This document shows positions 6,288 through 12,605 of a DNA stretch of 12,946 bases, piece by piece. The notes below the pieces were generated by a model, which was given only the letters and a program-made list of their open reading frames with translations, did no database searches and was not told the origin of the DNA. Made by a program: the position numbers and the translations under genes. Numbering within the stretch: position 1 is the stretch's first letter; the number at the start of each line of letters is the position of its first letter. The DNA lies in the NCBI GenBank assembly GCA_020347085.1, contig CP070769.1, forward strand, positions 2,120,992 to 2,133,937, written 5' to 3'. This stretch comes from Desulfobacterales bacterium. GTDB lineage: Bacteria; Desulfobacterota; Desulfobacteria; Desulfobacterales; C00003060.

Positions 6288-8909
6288 TTACAGGTCATCC
6301 AATAGTTCCTTTAGGGCGTTTAACGCGTTCAAGGCTTCAAGAGGTGTCATATTGGAAAGATCCAGTTTTCTTAAGCCATCGATCAAAACTTCACCTGGGC
6401 TCTTAAAAAGGGAAAGCTGAACCCTTGCGTCCTTGTCAGCTGGCCGCTCGGAACGTGCTAGGACTGGTTCTCCTGTGCCGTTTAGTTCACCACTTTCTAT
6501 GTTCTTTAATATCTCTTTGGCCCGCACCAAGACCCGGGGAGGAACGCCGGCCAAGCGAGCCACTTGGATGCCATAGCTTCGATTCGTGCCCCCTTCAACC
6601 AGCTTCCTCAAGAAAATCACCTTCTCATTCCATTCCTTAACAGCAACGTTGTAATTCTTCACGCGATGCTTGGTAAGGGCCAAGTCCGTTAGCTCATGAT
6701 AGTGCGTCGCAAAAAGCGTCTTGATCCCACGGTCTTTCCAGTCGTGGAGATATTCTGCCACGGCCCAGGCAATACTCAGGCCGTCAAATGTGCTCGTGCC
6801 CCTCCCGATCTCGTCCAGAATGACCAAACTCTTTTCTGTAGCATTATTCAAGATGTTGGCGGTCTCCTGCATTTCCACCATGAAAGTGCTCCGGCCTTCG
6901 GCCAAGTTGTCCAGCGCCCCAACCCGGGTGAAGATTCTATCGACGATTCCAATGGAAGCTTTCTCCGCCGGAATGAACGAACCCATCTGTGCCATCAATA
7001 CCAGCAGGGCTGCCTGACGCAACAGCGTTGACTTTCCGGCCATGTTCGGTCCGGTGATTATGCACACCTGTCGTTCGCTATGATCCATCTGAATCGTGTT
7101 AGGCACGAACCGTTCTGATGACACTAATTTTTCAACGACTGGATGACGGCTCTCCTTCAAGAAGAGGCTGTCGCCGCCGTGCACTATCGGCTTTACATAC
7201 CCGTTTTGATCAGCCACTTCACCCAATGCCAGCAAAACATCCACGTTTGACACAACGTCAGCCATCTTGGCAATGCGGCGATTACTCTGGGCCACTTTTT
7301 CCCTGACCACGCAAAACAGCTCATATTCCAACTGGATTTGTTTTTCTTCGGCCCTCAGTACTTTGTTCTCATACGTCTTGAGGTCTTCGGTAATGTAGCG
7401 CTCGGCGTTGACCAGGGTCTGCTTGCGCACATAGTGCGCTGGCACCGATTTAATATGGCTCTTCGAGACTTCAATGTAGTAACCAAAGACCTTGTTGAAG
7501 CCGACTTTCAAGGTATTGATCCCCGTGGCCTGACGCTCCTTTACCTCTAGACCTGACATCCAATCCTTGCCATCACGACTGCACCGAATGAGTTCATCAA
7601 GCCCCTTATCAAAACCTGGCTTAATCATACCGCCTTCGCGCGTGGTAAGAGGCGGATCATCAGAGATGGCGTCCTCGATGAGACCAGCCACGTCGGCTAA
7701 GTCATCCCATTTTGAGGTGATCTCAGCAAAAAGCGGGCTTGGAAGCCGGTTGAGCAAGGTCCGTATCTCAGGAAGACTCTCAATGGAGTGCTTCAATGCT
7801 ACCAGGTCTCGCGCATTGCATCGCTTGAGCGCAATCCTAGCATTTAAGCGCTGCAAATCATGTATCTCTTGCAATGCCTGTCTCATCGAACGGCGCACAG
7901 ACAGGTTCTCTTTGGCCTTTTCTACGGCGTCGGATCGAAGTTTAATTTGCTCAAGATCCAAAAGAGGGTACTGAAGCCATGTGCGCAGCAATCGCGCACC
8001 CATGGCTGTGACAGTCTGATCCATGATGCCAAGAAGGGACCCGCGTTTCGCACCTGACCATATGGTTTCAAAGAGTTCCAAGTTTCTCTTGCTGACCTCA
8101 TCTACGACCATGAACTCAGAAAGGCCGTAGGAGGTAATCCCGGTGATGTGTACGAGCTCCCCCTTTTGCGTCTCATCCACATAGTGCAGTAGGGCACCGG
8201 CGGCTGCAATGCCAGCACGCCACTCATGACAACCAAACCCTTCCAAAGAATGGGTTTTAAATTGCTTCAGAAGCCGTGCCCGGGCTGATTCCAGTTCAAA
8301 CCGATTATCCGCCAGGAAATTCAGCGAGGTTTGCCCAAGGTTTTTCGTCAGTGCCTTGATTTCATGTGATTCGCGATGCGACTCAGCCAGAAGGGTTTCT
8401 CTTGGTTCTATACGCCGGCTCTCGTCTGTCACCTTGTCAAAATCGCTCGACTCGGTAACCCTGAAGGTCCCCGTAGAAATGTCCAGGTGAGCGATACCGT
8501 AACGACCCTGCCATAAAAACAGGGCCATGAGAAAATTGTTGGAACTTGCATCCAGTATCTCTGTATCAACCACCAGCCCGGGGGTAATCACCCTGACCAC
8601 GTCGCGCTTCACAAGTCCTTTGGCCTTTGCCGGATCTTCAATCTGTTCACAAATGGCTACCTTGAACCCTCGCTCGATAAGCCGGGCAATGTAGCCCTGG
8701 GCGGCATGGTGGGGAACACCACACATGGGAATCGGTTCTTCGTTTTTTTTATTCCGGGAAGTCAGGGCGATTTCCAGGATTCGGGATGCTTTCTTTGCAT
8801 CTTCAAAGAACATCTCATAAAAATCGCCCATGCGATAAAATAGAATGGCATCAGGATACTGCTGCTTGATCGTAAGATATTGCTGAACCATCGGGGTGGC
8901 TTTAACCAT
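6288..8909 (-). CDS. mutS: DNA mismatch repair protein MutS, 873 aa
   Basis: MutS recognises mismatches and small loops and recruits MutL. The sequence is full length and intact. The mismatch-binding domain has GDFYEMF (residues 28-34) with the Phe30-x-Glu32 wedge. Connector and core/lever domains follow (about 125-565), then the ATPase domain: Walker A GPNMAGKST (620-628), signature STFMVEM (674-680), Walker B VILDEIGRGTS (696-706) and the His loop FATHYHEL (733-740). QLSLF at 831-835 matches the beta-clamp binding motif, and the C-terminal MTPLEALNALNALKELL (854-870) matches the oligomerisation helices. ATG 8909 is the first start after the LapA stop, which lies 30 bp upstream in the same frame; no good Shine-Dalgarno is present, so translation may depend on coupling. 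No mutL lies in this window. Confidence 0.97.
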   Translation of the reverse strand: MVKATPMVQQYLTIKQQYPDAILFYRMGDFYEMFFEDAKKASRILEIALTSRNKKNEEPIPMCGVPHHAAQGYIARLIERGFKVAICEQIEDPAKAKGLVKRDVVRVITPGLVVDTEILDASSNNFLMALFLWQGRYGIAHLDISTGTFRVTESSDFDKVTDESRRIEPRETLLAESHRESHEIKALTKNLGQTSLNFLADNRFELESARARLLKQFKTHSLEGFGCHEWRAGIAAAGALLHYVDETQKGELVHITGITSYGLSEFMVVDEVSKRNLELFETIWSGAKRGSLLGIMDQTVTAMGARLLRTWLQYPLLDLEQIKLRSDAVEKAKENLSVRRSMRQALQEIHDLQRLNARIALKRCNARDLVALKHSIESLPEIRTLLNRLPSPLFAEITSKWDDLADVAGLIEDAISDDPPLTTREGGMIKPGFDKGLDELIRCSRDGKDWMSGLEVKERQATGINTLKVGFNKVFGYYIEVSKSHIKSVPAHYVRKQTLVNAERYITEDLKTYENKVLRAEEKQIQLEYELFCVVREKVAQSNRRIAKMADVVSNVDVLLALGEVADQNGYVKPIVHGGDSLFLKESRHPVVEKLVSSERFVPNTIQMDHSERQVCIITGPNMAGKSTLLRQAALLVLMAQMGSFIPAEKASIGIVDRIFTRVGALDNLAEGRSTFMVEMQETANILNNATEKSLVILDEIGRGTSTFDGLSIAWAVAEYLHDWKDRGIKTLFATHYHELTDLALTKHRVKNYNVAVKEWNEKVIFLRKLVEGGTNRSYGIQVARLAGVPPRVLVRAKEILKNIESGELNGTGEPVLARSERPADKDARVQLSLFKSPGEVLIDGLRKLDLSNMTPLEALNALNALKELLDDL

Positions 8910-8939
8910 GGCAGCAGTACCCGCAGGACCTAGTCCGAG

Positions 8940-9284
8940 TTAGACATTCTCGGTTTCTCGGGAAGGAGGGGTTCCTTGCTGGGGAGACGGGCTTTTGAGA
9001 ACCTTTATTTCTTCTTCTAACTTGGACATTCTTTCAAGGTGGTTCTTTATCTCACCTTTCGTCCTATAGCGACCACTCAGCCCATGAAAATACGACAGGA
9101 GAAGCCCCATAAGAAAGAATGCCACGAAGTACATAGACAGGAGAATCGGGCCGGTTTCATATTTCCATACCAACAGGTTTAGCCTCATAGATTCTCTGTG
9201 AGTGAACACACCAATATTCTGATAAACCACAAGTATTATGAAGATAGCCAACAAGGCCAACAGCACGAGCTTGAACGATTTCAT
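8940..9284 (-). CDS. LapA-domain inner-membrane protein, 114 aa
   Basis: The protein fits the LapA/DUF1049 family. It has a transmembrane helix at residues 5-25 (KLVLLALLAIFIILVVYQN...), a periplasmic loop with the family-typical 'NLLVWKYETGPILLSMYFVAF' pattern (36-56), a second membrane helix (45-66), and a cytoplasmic coiled coil (about 76-98, HLERMSKLEEEIKVL) with a Pro-rich tail. Family members (including LapA/YciS) take part in lipopolysaccharide homeostasis in enterobacteria; that role is not established for this lineage. The start is firm, with AAGGAGG placed 8-9 bases before ATG 9284. It lies between the HIT gene (28 bp) and mutS (30 bp). Confidence 0.85.
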   Translation of the reverse strand: MKSFKLVLLALLAIFIILVVYQNIGVFTHRESMRLNLLVWKYETGPILLSMYFVAFFLMGLLLSYFHGLSGRYRTKGEIKNHLERMSKLEEEIKVLKSPSPQQGTPPSRETENV

Positions 9285-9312
9285 TTTGAATCCTCCTTAA
9301 AATTCAGCAGAT

Positions 9313-9789
9313 TCAGTCCAGTTTCTCAAAATGTGGTTTAAGGTTACGATACGTGGCTTCAAGATGCTCAGGGATCACCCGCACCTCGGCAAATACGGTC
9401 ATGGCATTGGTATCTCCGTGCCATCGAGGGACAATGTGAAAATGAAGATGCTGCTCCACACCGGCACCAGCCACAACGCCAAAGTTCAGGCCTACATTAA
9501 ACCCATCTGGTTTCATCACTTTTTTTAAGATTCCGATGGAGTCATTGACCGTCTTCAGAAGATCACCCATCTCTTCCTTTGTCATCTCATCCAGCGTCGA
9601 TATATGTTTCTTGGGAGCGACCAAGAGATGTCCATTGATATAAGGATATTTATTCATCATGACCATGGAGAGTGCCCCCCTGTAAAGGGTTTGGTTGCTT
9701 TTCTCCGACAACGCAAGGCAAAATATGCACTCCTTTTCCTTTTCGCCCAGAATGTACTCCATCCGCCAAGGAGCCCACAGTGTCTTCAC
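9313..9789 (-). CDS. HIT-family nucleotide hydrolase/transferase, 158 aa
   Basis: The histidine-triad signature HLHFHIV (residues 114-120: His114, His116, His118) is intact and is the catalytic site for hydrolysis of nucleotide phosphoramidates or dinucleoside polyphosphates such as Ap4A. The N-terminus LWAPWRMEYI (4-13) and the CIFC pair (21-24), together with NGHLLVAPKKH (52-62), place it in the Ap4A phosphorylase-like/GalT-like HIT branch. The exact substrate cannot be told. I set the start at GTG 9789 because GAGGTG lies 6 bases upstream; a GTG at 9798 in the same frame would use that site as coding sequence. It is the first gene of the run HIT–LapA–MutS–amidase. Confidence 0.9.
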   Translation of the reverse strand: MKTLWAPWRMEYILGEKEKECIFCLALSEKSNQTLYRGALSMVMMNKYPYINGHLLVAPKKHISTLDEMTKEEMGDLLKTVNDSIGILKKVMKPDGFNVGLNFGVVAGAGVEQHLHFHIVPRWHGDTNAMTVFAEVRVIPEHLEATYRNLKPHFEKLD

Positions 9790-9795
9790 GATTTC

Positions 9796-9801
9796 CACCT
9801 C
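9796..9801 (-). promoter_or_regulatory. Ribosome binding site deciding the HIT gene start
   Basis: GAGGTG on the minus strand lies 6 bases before the GTG at 9789. It supports MKTLWAPWRM as the protein N-terminus instead of a start three codons earlier. Confidence 0.6.
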
Positions 9802-9945
9802 AGCAAGAAATATCCACGGCCTATAGAGTTAGCTCTACCAGTTCTCGGCAATAGATTTGGAATCTGCATGGCTCTCGGATAACGCAACATTGTTCTGAGA
9901 ATCGGTATACACATTGTCACCAGAGCCAATGAGGTTCTCGACGCC

Positions 9946-9973
9946 ATGATAGCAGCCTTTGCTAAAAAGACAA
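9946..9973 (-). promoter_or_regulatory. Candidate promoter of the HIT–LapA–MutS–amidase operon
   Basis: On the minus strand, TTGTCT (9973-9968) and TATCAT (9951-9946) are 16 bp apart and match four and five of six consensus positions. Transcription would begin near 9939, giving a leader of about 150 nt to the HIT start. No other site as good was found upstream of the operon. Confidence 0.4.
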
Positions 9974-10028
9974 CCCCAAAATTAATCATGTTAGTGATTG
10001 AAACTCCCTGCAGCAACTCTTGTTAAAT

Positions 10029-10098
10029 GCTGCGTCGCAGCTCTCCGAAGGGGGATTGGAGCCCCCCGCAGTCCCGATGATTCCCGATAGCTCGGGAC
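10029..10098. other. Hairpin-rich stretch, possible structured RNA or repeat
   Basis: Three stems follow each other closely: GCTGC-N3-GCAGC (10029-10041), GGGGG-N7-CCCCC (10050-10066), and a stem whose 3' arm TCGGGAC (10092-10098) can pair with either of two 5' arms, GTCCCGA (10071-10077) or TCCCGA (10082-10087). No protein-coding frame explains the conservation of such stems. No known RNA family was recognised, and no T-run follows. Confidence 0.35.
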
Positions 10099-10133
10099 AG
10101 GTCCTGACGCGGAATGCGCTGCTGTTGCAGTTC

Positions 10134-10151
10134 AATGTATTAAATGTATTA
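10134..10151. repeat. Tandem duplication of a 9-bp unit
   Basis: AATGTATTA occurs twice in direct tandem (10134-10142 and 10143-10151), about 35 bp to the left of the inverted-repeat element. It may be a simple slippage duplication. Confidence 0.6.
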
Positions 10152-10187
10152 AAGGGGGCACGCCATCAAATCATATGGTTTATTGTC

Positions 10188-10302
10188 AACGGGCTGTTGC
10201 CCAAATAGCCGTCCAGACAACATTCAGGGAACCGCCAGGGGACAAGAAAGTTGCGCAACACTATCAACATCTTCAAGAGAGCGGTTTGGGCAACAGCCCG
10301 TT
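10188..10302. mobile_element. 115-bp element with perfect 18-bp terminal inverted repeats (REPIN/MITE-like)
   Basis: The left arm AACGGGCTGTTGCCCAAA (10188-10205) and the right arm at 10285-10302 are perfect reverse complements around a 79-bp non-coding core. Each arm is also a small hairpin on its own (GGGC-TGTT-GCCC), a layout like REPIN elements (two palindromic REP units in inverted orientation) or a short non-autonomous transposon. There is no transposase inside, and I see no clear target-site duplication, although the flanks are AA and TT. The core contains a 10-bp palindrome GTTGCGCAAC. The family is unknown. Confidence 0.55.
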
Positions 10303-10388
10303 AAATCGTAACATGATTCCTCACGTAATACGCACATAGCCTCTGCTACAAATAAGGTGAGCTTTCAAAGGTGTATTATCTATATATC

Positions 10389-10433
10389 GGGGAACCTTTG
10401 TTGTCAAGGCGCAATATATTGTGGAAGTTCCCC
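10389..10433. repeat. Inverted repeat with a palindrome in its loop
   Basis: GGGGAAC (10389-10395) pairs with GTTCCCC (10427-10433) across 31 bases. The loop holds the perfect palindrome CAATATATTG (10412-10421). It lies in non-coding sequence; it could be an operator or a stem-loop, and no T-run makes it a terminator. Confidence 0.4.
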
Positions 10434-11000
10434 CTCCAGACACTTTGTGCCTTCTATGTTTTCAGAAGGTGGAACATGTTGCGTTTGGGTCCATGCCTCA
10501 GACTCCTGATCTACAAAAAACCCCATATTGATCCTGGGTAGACGTGTAAACCCAAGCATGATTGCATTTCAAATACACATGCAAGGAGTTACAGGTCCCG
10601 ATACGTGCCGTTCCTCTCTGCGAAGGACGGGCGTTCTGTCTTGCAGCAACACTTGGTGCACGTGGAGCAAGCCGGTCAAGAATGATCAGCACACGTGGCC
10701 GGAGGGAGACAGGCGAGGCACTTTGAAAAATGGCGGGGGAATCCAGAAACGGCGTGTCGTTATTGCTTCCAAAAAGCTTTGTGAGTGTTTCGACACATCA
10801 GGCAGGGATCCCGGACTTCCCCCACGAGGCTCTGAATTAAGGAAAAGTGCAACTCAGAGCAAAAGCTTTGGCCAGGAGTGCCTCCTTTGCCCGAGTAAGG
10901 ACGGTATGATAAGGATTTTGTGATTAAGGGTTTCGGTCGGGAAAGAAGGCCCTCTCTGACCTCGTTCGTTGGCTTGGATGTCCCATCTTTTTAGTAGGAA
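10434..11000. other. Interval without a recognisable gene
   Basis: Open frames exist in these 567 bases on both strands, but none shows a familiar domain, a good ribosome binding site with a matching start, or protein-like composition. A 36-codon frame at 10730-10840 is of the length expected by chance. The stretch looks like non-coding or decayed sequence. Confidence 0.5.
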
Positions 11001-11147
11001 ATGAAGCAAAATGCAACCTTGAAATACCAAATCACGCAAAGGGAAGTAACTCCGAATATTGAGAGCCAAGACAAAGGGCAAGATGAAACGCCACAGGACC
11101 TCTTCATGCGTGCGCAAGAAAGGGCGAGATCCTATGGCCTTATGTGA
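11001..11147 (+). CDS. Possible small protein, 48 aa (too short to identify)
   Basis: ATG 11001 opens a 48-codon frame that begins MKQNATLKYQ and ends AQERARSYGLM before TGA (11145-11147). The composition is protein-like: soluble, Gln-rich and charged in the middle (residues 20-33, IESQDKGQDETPQD), with an amphipathic helical C-terminus (33-46). An in-frame TAG lies two codons upstream, so ATG 11001 must be the first start. The only ribosome-binding-like bases (AGGA at 10996-10999) are too close to the ATG, which counts against it. No family is recognised. Confidence 0.35.
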   Translation: MKQNATLKYQITQREVTPNIESQDKGQDETPQDLFMRAQERARSYGLM

Positions 11148-11441
11148 GTTAAAGGAAATCCCAGGTCAAGGTCGTTATTCTCTTCTCTATGTTTTTGCTT
11201 TGCATGCGAAGAGAAAATATTTCGCCACAGACCCGAGACTTCCTTTCTTGGGATACAACCTCACCTAGACGATCCGTTAAGGCAGGTTATCCCAAGTTAC
11301 TTCTTCAGTTTTTTCGCAATACAGTCACGAGCGGGACAGCTGCAGTAACACGAACAGCCGTAAAAGACCGGTTATCCCACAACATATTCTTAGGCTCACG
11401 TGGGCAAAAACCTTAGGAAATGGTGGAACCTCTGAGTTTGG
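11148..11441. other. Interval without a recognisable gene
   Basis: No coding frame is supported here. The sequence contains GGTTATCCCA twice (11285-11294 and 11370-11379) and a 5-bp stem TTC-rich/GAA-rich pairing around 11178-11225. Neither is strong enough to name. Confidence 0.4.
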
Positions 11442-11699
11442 TTAACCGCACATAGCCCCGATCTGTTCCTCAATCTCTTGAGCACAGGCGGCCCGGTCCT
11501 TCTCTGGCACATCTATATTTATTGTGTCTGTCGCCAAATCCGTGTTCAAGGTTCCTCCATGTCTTTCCACAATCTTGCGAATGAGATACAGAGACGTGGC
11601 ACGGAGTTGCGCCTTTTCGGCCCTTGACCACCCAGTACCCACTCTTGGGCTTTTACGAACGCAGTGGGATACCACCTTCGATGTATTTTCGTGTCTCAT
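11442..11699 (-). CDS. Small conserved-looking protein, 85 aa
   Basis: The C-terminal two thirds look like a real folded protein: residues 34-60 (TSLYLIRKIVERHGGTLNTDLATDTIN) continue into INIDVPEKDRAACAQEIEEQIGAMC. The part LYLIRKIVERHGG resembles the stretch around 'GL-I---IVE-HGG' in histidine-kinase ATPase domains, but the ATP-binding G boxes are absent, so a kinase function is not supported. The first 25 residues are basic and less convincing. No Shine-Dalgarno precedes ATG 11699, and in-frame GTG codons offer later starts. Four imperfect 22-bp repeats lie directly upstream. The function is unknown. Confidence 0.55.
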   Translation of the reverse strand: MRHENTSKVVSHCVRKSPRVGTGWSRAEKAQLRATSLYLIRKIVERHGGTLNTDLATDTINIDVPEKDRAACAQEIEEQIGAMCG

Positions 11700-11724
11700 T
11701 TTGGATCGGAAGTTTAACCGTAGA

Positions 11725-11825
11725 CTTTATCCGGAAGAATACCAATCTCTTGCGGGAAAAATAATCCAGGACAATACCGATTTCTCAGGGGGGAAATACC
11801 CCTTTCTTATAGAAAAAATACCAAT
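11725..11825 (-). repeat. Four imperfect 22-bp direct repeats upstream of the 85-aa gene
   Basis: On the minus strand the core GGTATT recurs in units 11825-11804, 11803-11782, 11781-11760 and 11746-11725. The first three are contiguous at an exact 22-bp period, and 13 bp separate the third from the fourth. Three of the four units begin AT-x-GGTATT and the second begins AGGGGTATT. The third and fourth units agree at about 14 of 22 positions. A 22-bp period puts the sites on the same DNA face, and the array ends about 25 bp before the start codon at 11699, so a regulator-binding array is a reasonable reading. Confidence 0.45.
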
Positions 11826-12007
11826 GAACACTTAAACAGCAAGAGGGCGATATCATGAACGTCAAGCAAGCGTGATGGATAGGCCGTTTACCTAAGGCGG
11901 AGATACATAGCCCTTGTCATAGGTACATGATGGAAGCTACAGAAAGACGTTGGTTATGTGGATGGGGCATATTGGAACAAGCTATTGGGAAGAGGTAACG
12001 CTACAGC

Positions 12008-12244
12008 CTAATTATTCAGCTTCTTAGCGATCAAGATACGAAGGGGATACTTACAATAATGGACACTATCTAGAAGCATGGAGTATGGACACTCGTGAGA
12101 ATCTTCTTCTAAACACTCTACGAATCTTTCTAGACCAACATCTCTAGCTTGACAGAGGCTTTCAATTCTCTGCTTGTGGCATCTGCAACCTTCAGGGTAG
12201 GCGTCTGTCGGTTTATCTGTGTCCCTCTCGCATTCTTTGTCCAT
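12008..12244 (-). CDS. Small Cys-rich protein, 78 aa, probable metal-binding
   Basis: The protein starts at ATG 12244 (a GTG three codons upstream at 12253 is also in frame) and has seven cysteines in 78 residues (5, 20, 22, 31, 44, 52, 64). The N-terminal half has CxC at 20-22. The C-terminal half has the pattern C44-x7-C52-P-[YF]-S...Y-C64-x-x-P-L-R-x-x-IAKKL, which resembles short uncharacterised proteins I associate with sulfate reducers; that association is from memory and untested. A zinc- or iron-sulfur-binding role is an inference from the cysteines. A TTGACA promoter lies 40 bp upstream in the right orientation, which supports a real gene although no clear Shine-Dalgarno is seen. Confidence 0.6.
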   Translation of the reverse strand: MDKECERDTDKPTDAYPEGCRCHKQRIESLCQARDVGLERFVECLEEDSHECPYSMLLDSVHYCKYPLRILIAKKLNN

Positions 12245-12284
12245 CTGCAACACCCGGCACGAAACAATGGAAAGATGTTACGGA

Positions 12285-12313
12285 TACATAATCGAATGCC
12301 TGGAGGATGTCAA
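12285..12313 (-). promoter_or_regulatory. Candidate promoter of the Cys-rich gene
   Basis: On the minus strand a perfect -35 TTGACA (12313-12308) is followed after 17 bp by TATGTA (12290-12285), which matches three of six -10 positions. Transcription would start near 12278, about 34 nt before ATG 12244. Confidence 0.5.
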
Positions 12314-12605
12314 GGTAGCAAAACAGAAAAGCCCCAAAGAGGAATGTCGATTCCCACGTTTAAGTTTGGGACCCCGCGCGAAGCACGGGGTTTATCTTCA
12401 AACAATCAGAACTTCGGTGCAAGAAATTGCTTGTTTATGAGTCACTCTCCGCCCTTTTTCCACGAAAATGGCGTGTCCAACCTCTCCATCGACGATTTGT
12501 GTGCCAGGCTCTGGTGTGGTTCAATTTACGTTAAGTCCATGCAATACAATAACAAGTACAGACAATTATGCCGATATCTTTACGACATGACAGGGCCTCA
12601 ACCCA
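12314..12605. other. Interval between the UPF0280 and Cys-rich genes
   Basis: No supported gene lies here. Apart from the GC-rich hairpin at 12371-12391 (listed separately), I see nothing distinctive in these 292 bases. Confidence 0.5.
12371..12391. terminator. GC-rich hairpin, possible terminator
   Basis: ACCCCGCGC pairs with the 3' arm ending CGGGGT to give a nine-pair stem (one G-T pair) with a three-base loop. On the plus strand it is followed by TTTATCTT, a weak T-rich tail. On the minus strand it lies about 215 nt downstream of the UPF0280 stop and has no T-run. It could end transcription in either direction or be a dispersed palindrome. Confidence 0.4.

Noticed and set aside
9820..9880. 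tRNA-like bases (GGTAGAGC on the minus strand)
   Set aside because: No acceptor stem, anticodon arm or T-loop GTTCGAA can be built around it. Only the D-arm-like piece matches.
9786..10016. 76-codon minus-strand frame upstream of the HIT gene
   Set aside because: It overlaps the HIT ribosome binding site and start, covers the candidate operon promoter, and its translation has no recognisable domain. It is more likely the untranslated leader.
10730..10840. 36-codon plus-strand frame starting MAGESRNGVS with GAGG upstream
   Set aside because: It is too short to separate from chance, the GAGG is 12 bases from the ATG, and no protein signature is seen.
10528..10923. 131-codon plus-strand frame
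   Set aside because: Its composition is unlike a folded protein, with no domain and no ribosome binding site. Frames of this length can arise by chance in moderately GC-rich DNA.
11030..11060. CACGCAAAGGG stretch resembling part of a c-di-GMP-I riboswitch
   Set aside because: The second conserved segment (GACGCAAAGCC with the tetraloop and receptor) is missing.
10854..11117. 87-codon minus-strand frame (hydrophobic, starts MRTHEEVLW)
   Set aside because: It has no ribosome binding site or domain, and its sequence is the reverse of a more protein-like plus-strand frame at 11001-11147.
11370..11380. TTATCCCACA resembling a DnaA box, and the repeated GGTTATCCCA
   Set aside because: It has an extra C relative to TTATNCACA, only two copies exist, and neither an AT-rich unwinding region nor dnaA/dnaN genes lie nearby, so there is no case for an origin.
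11926..12000. Short plus-strand frame starting MMEATERRWL
   Set aside because: Only about 23 codons, without a ribosome binding site.
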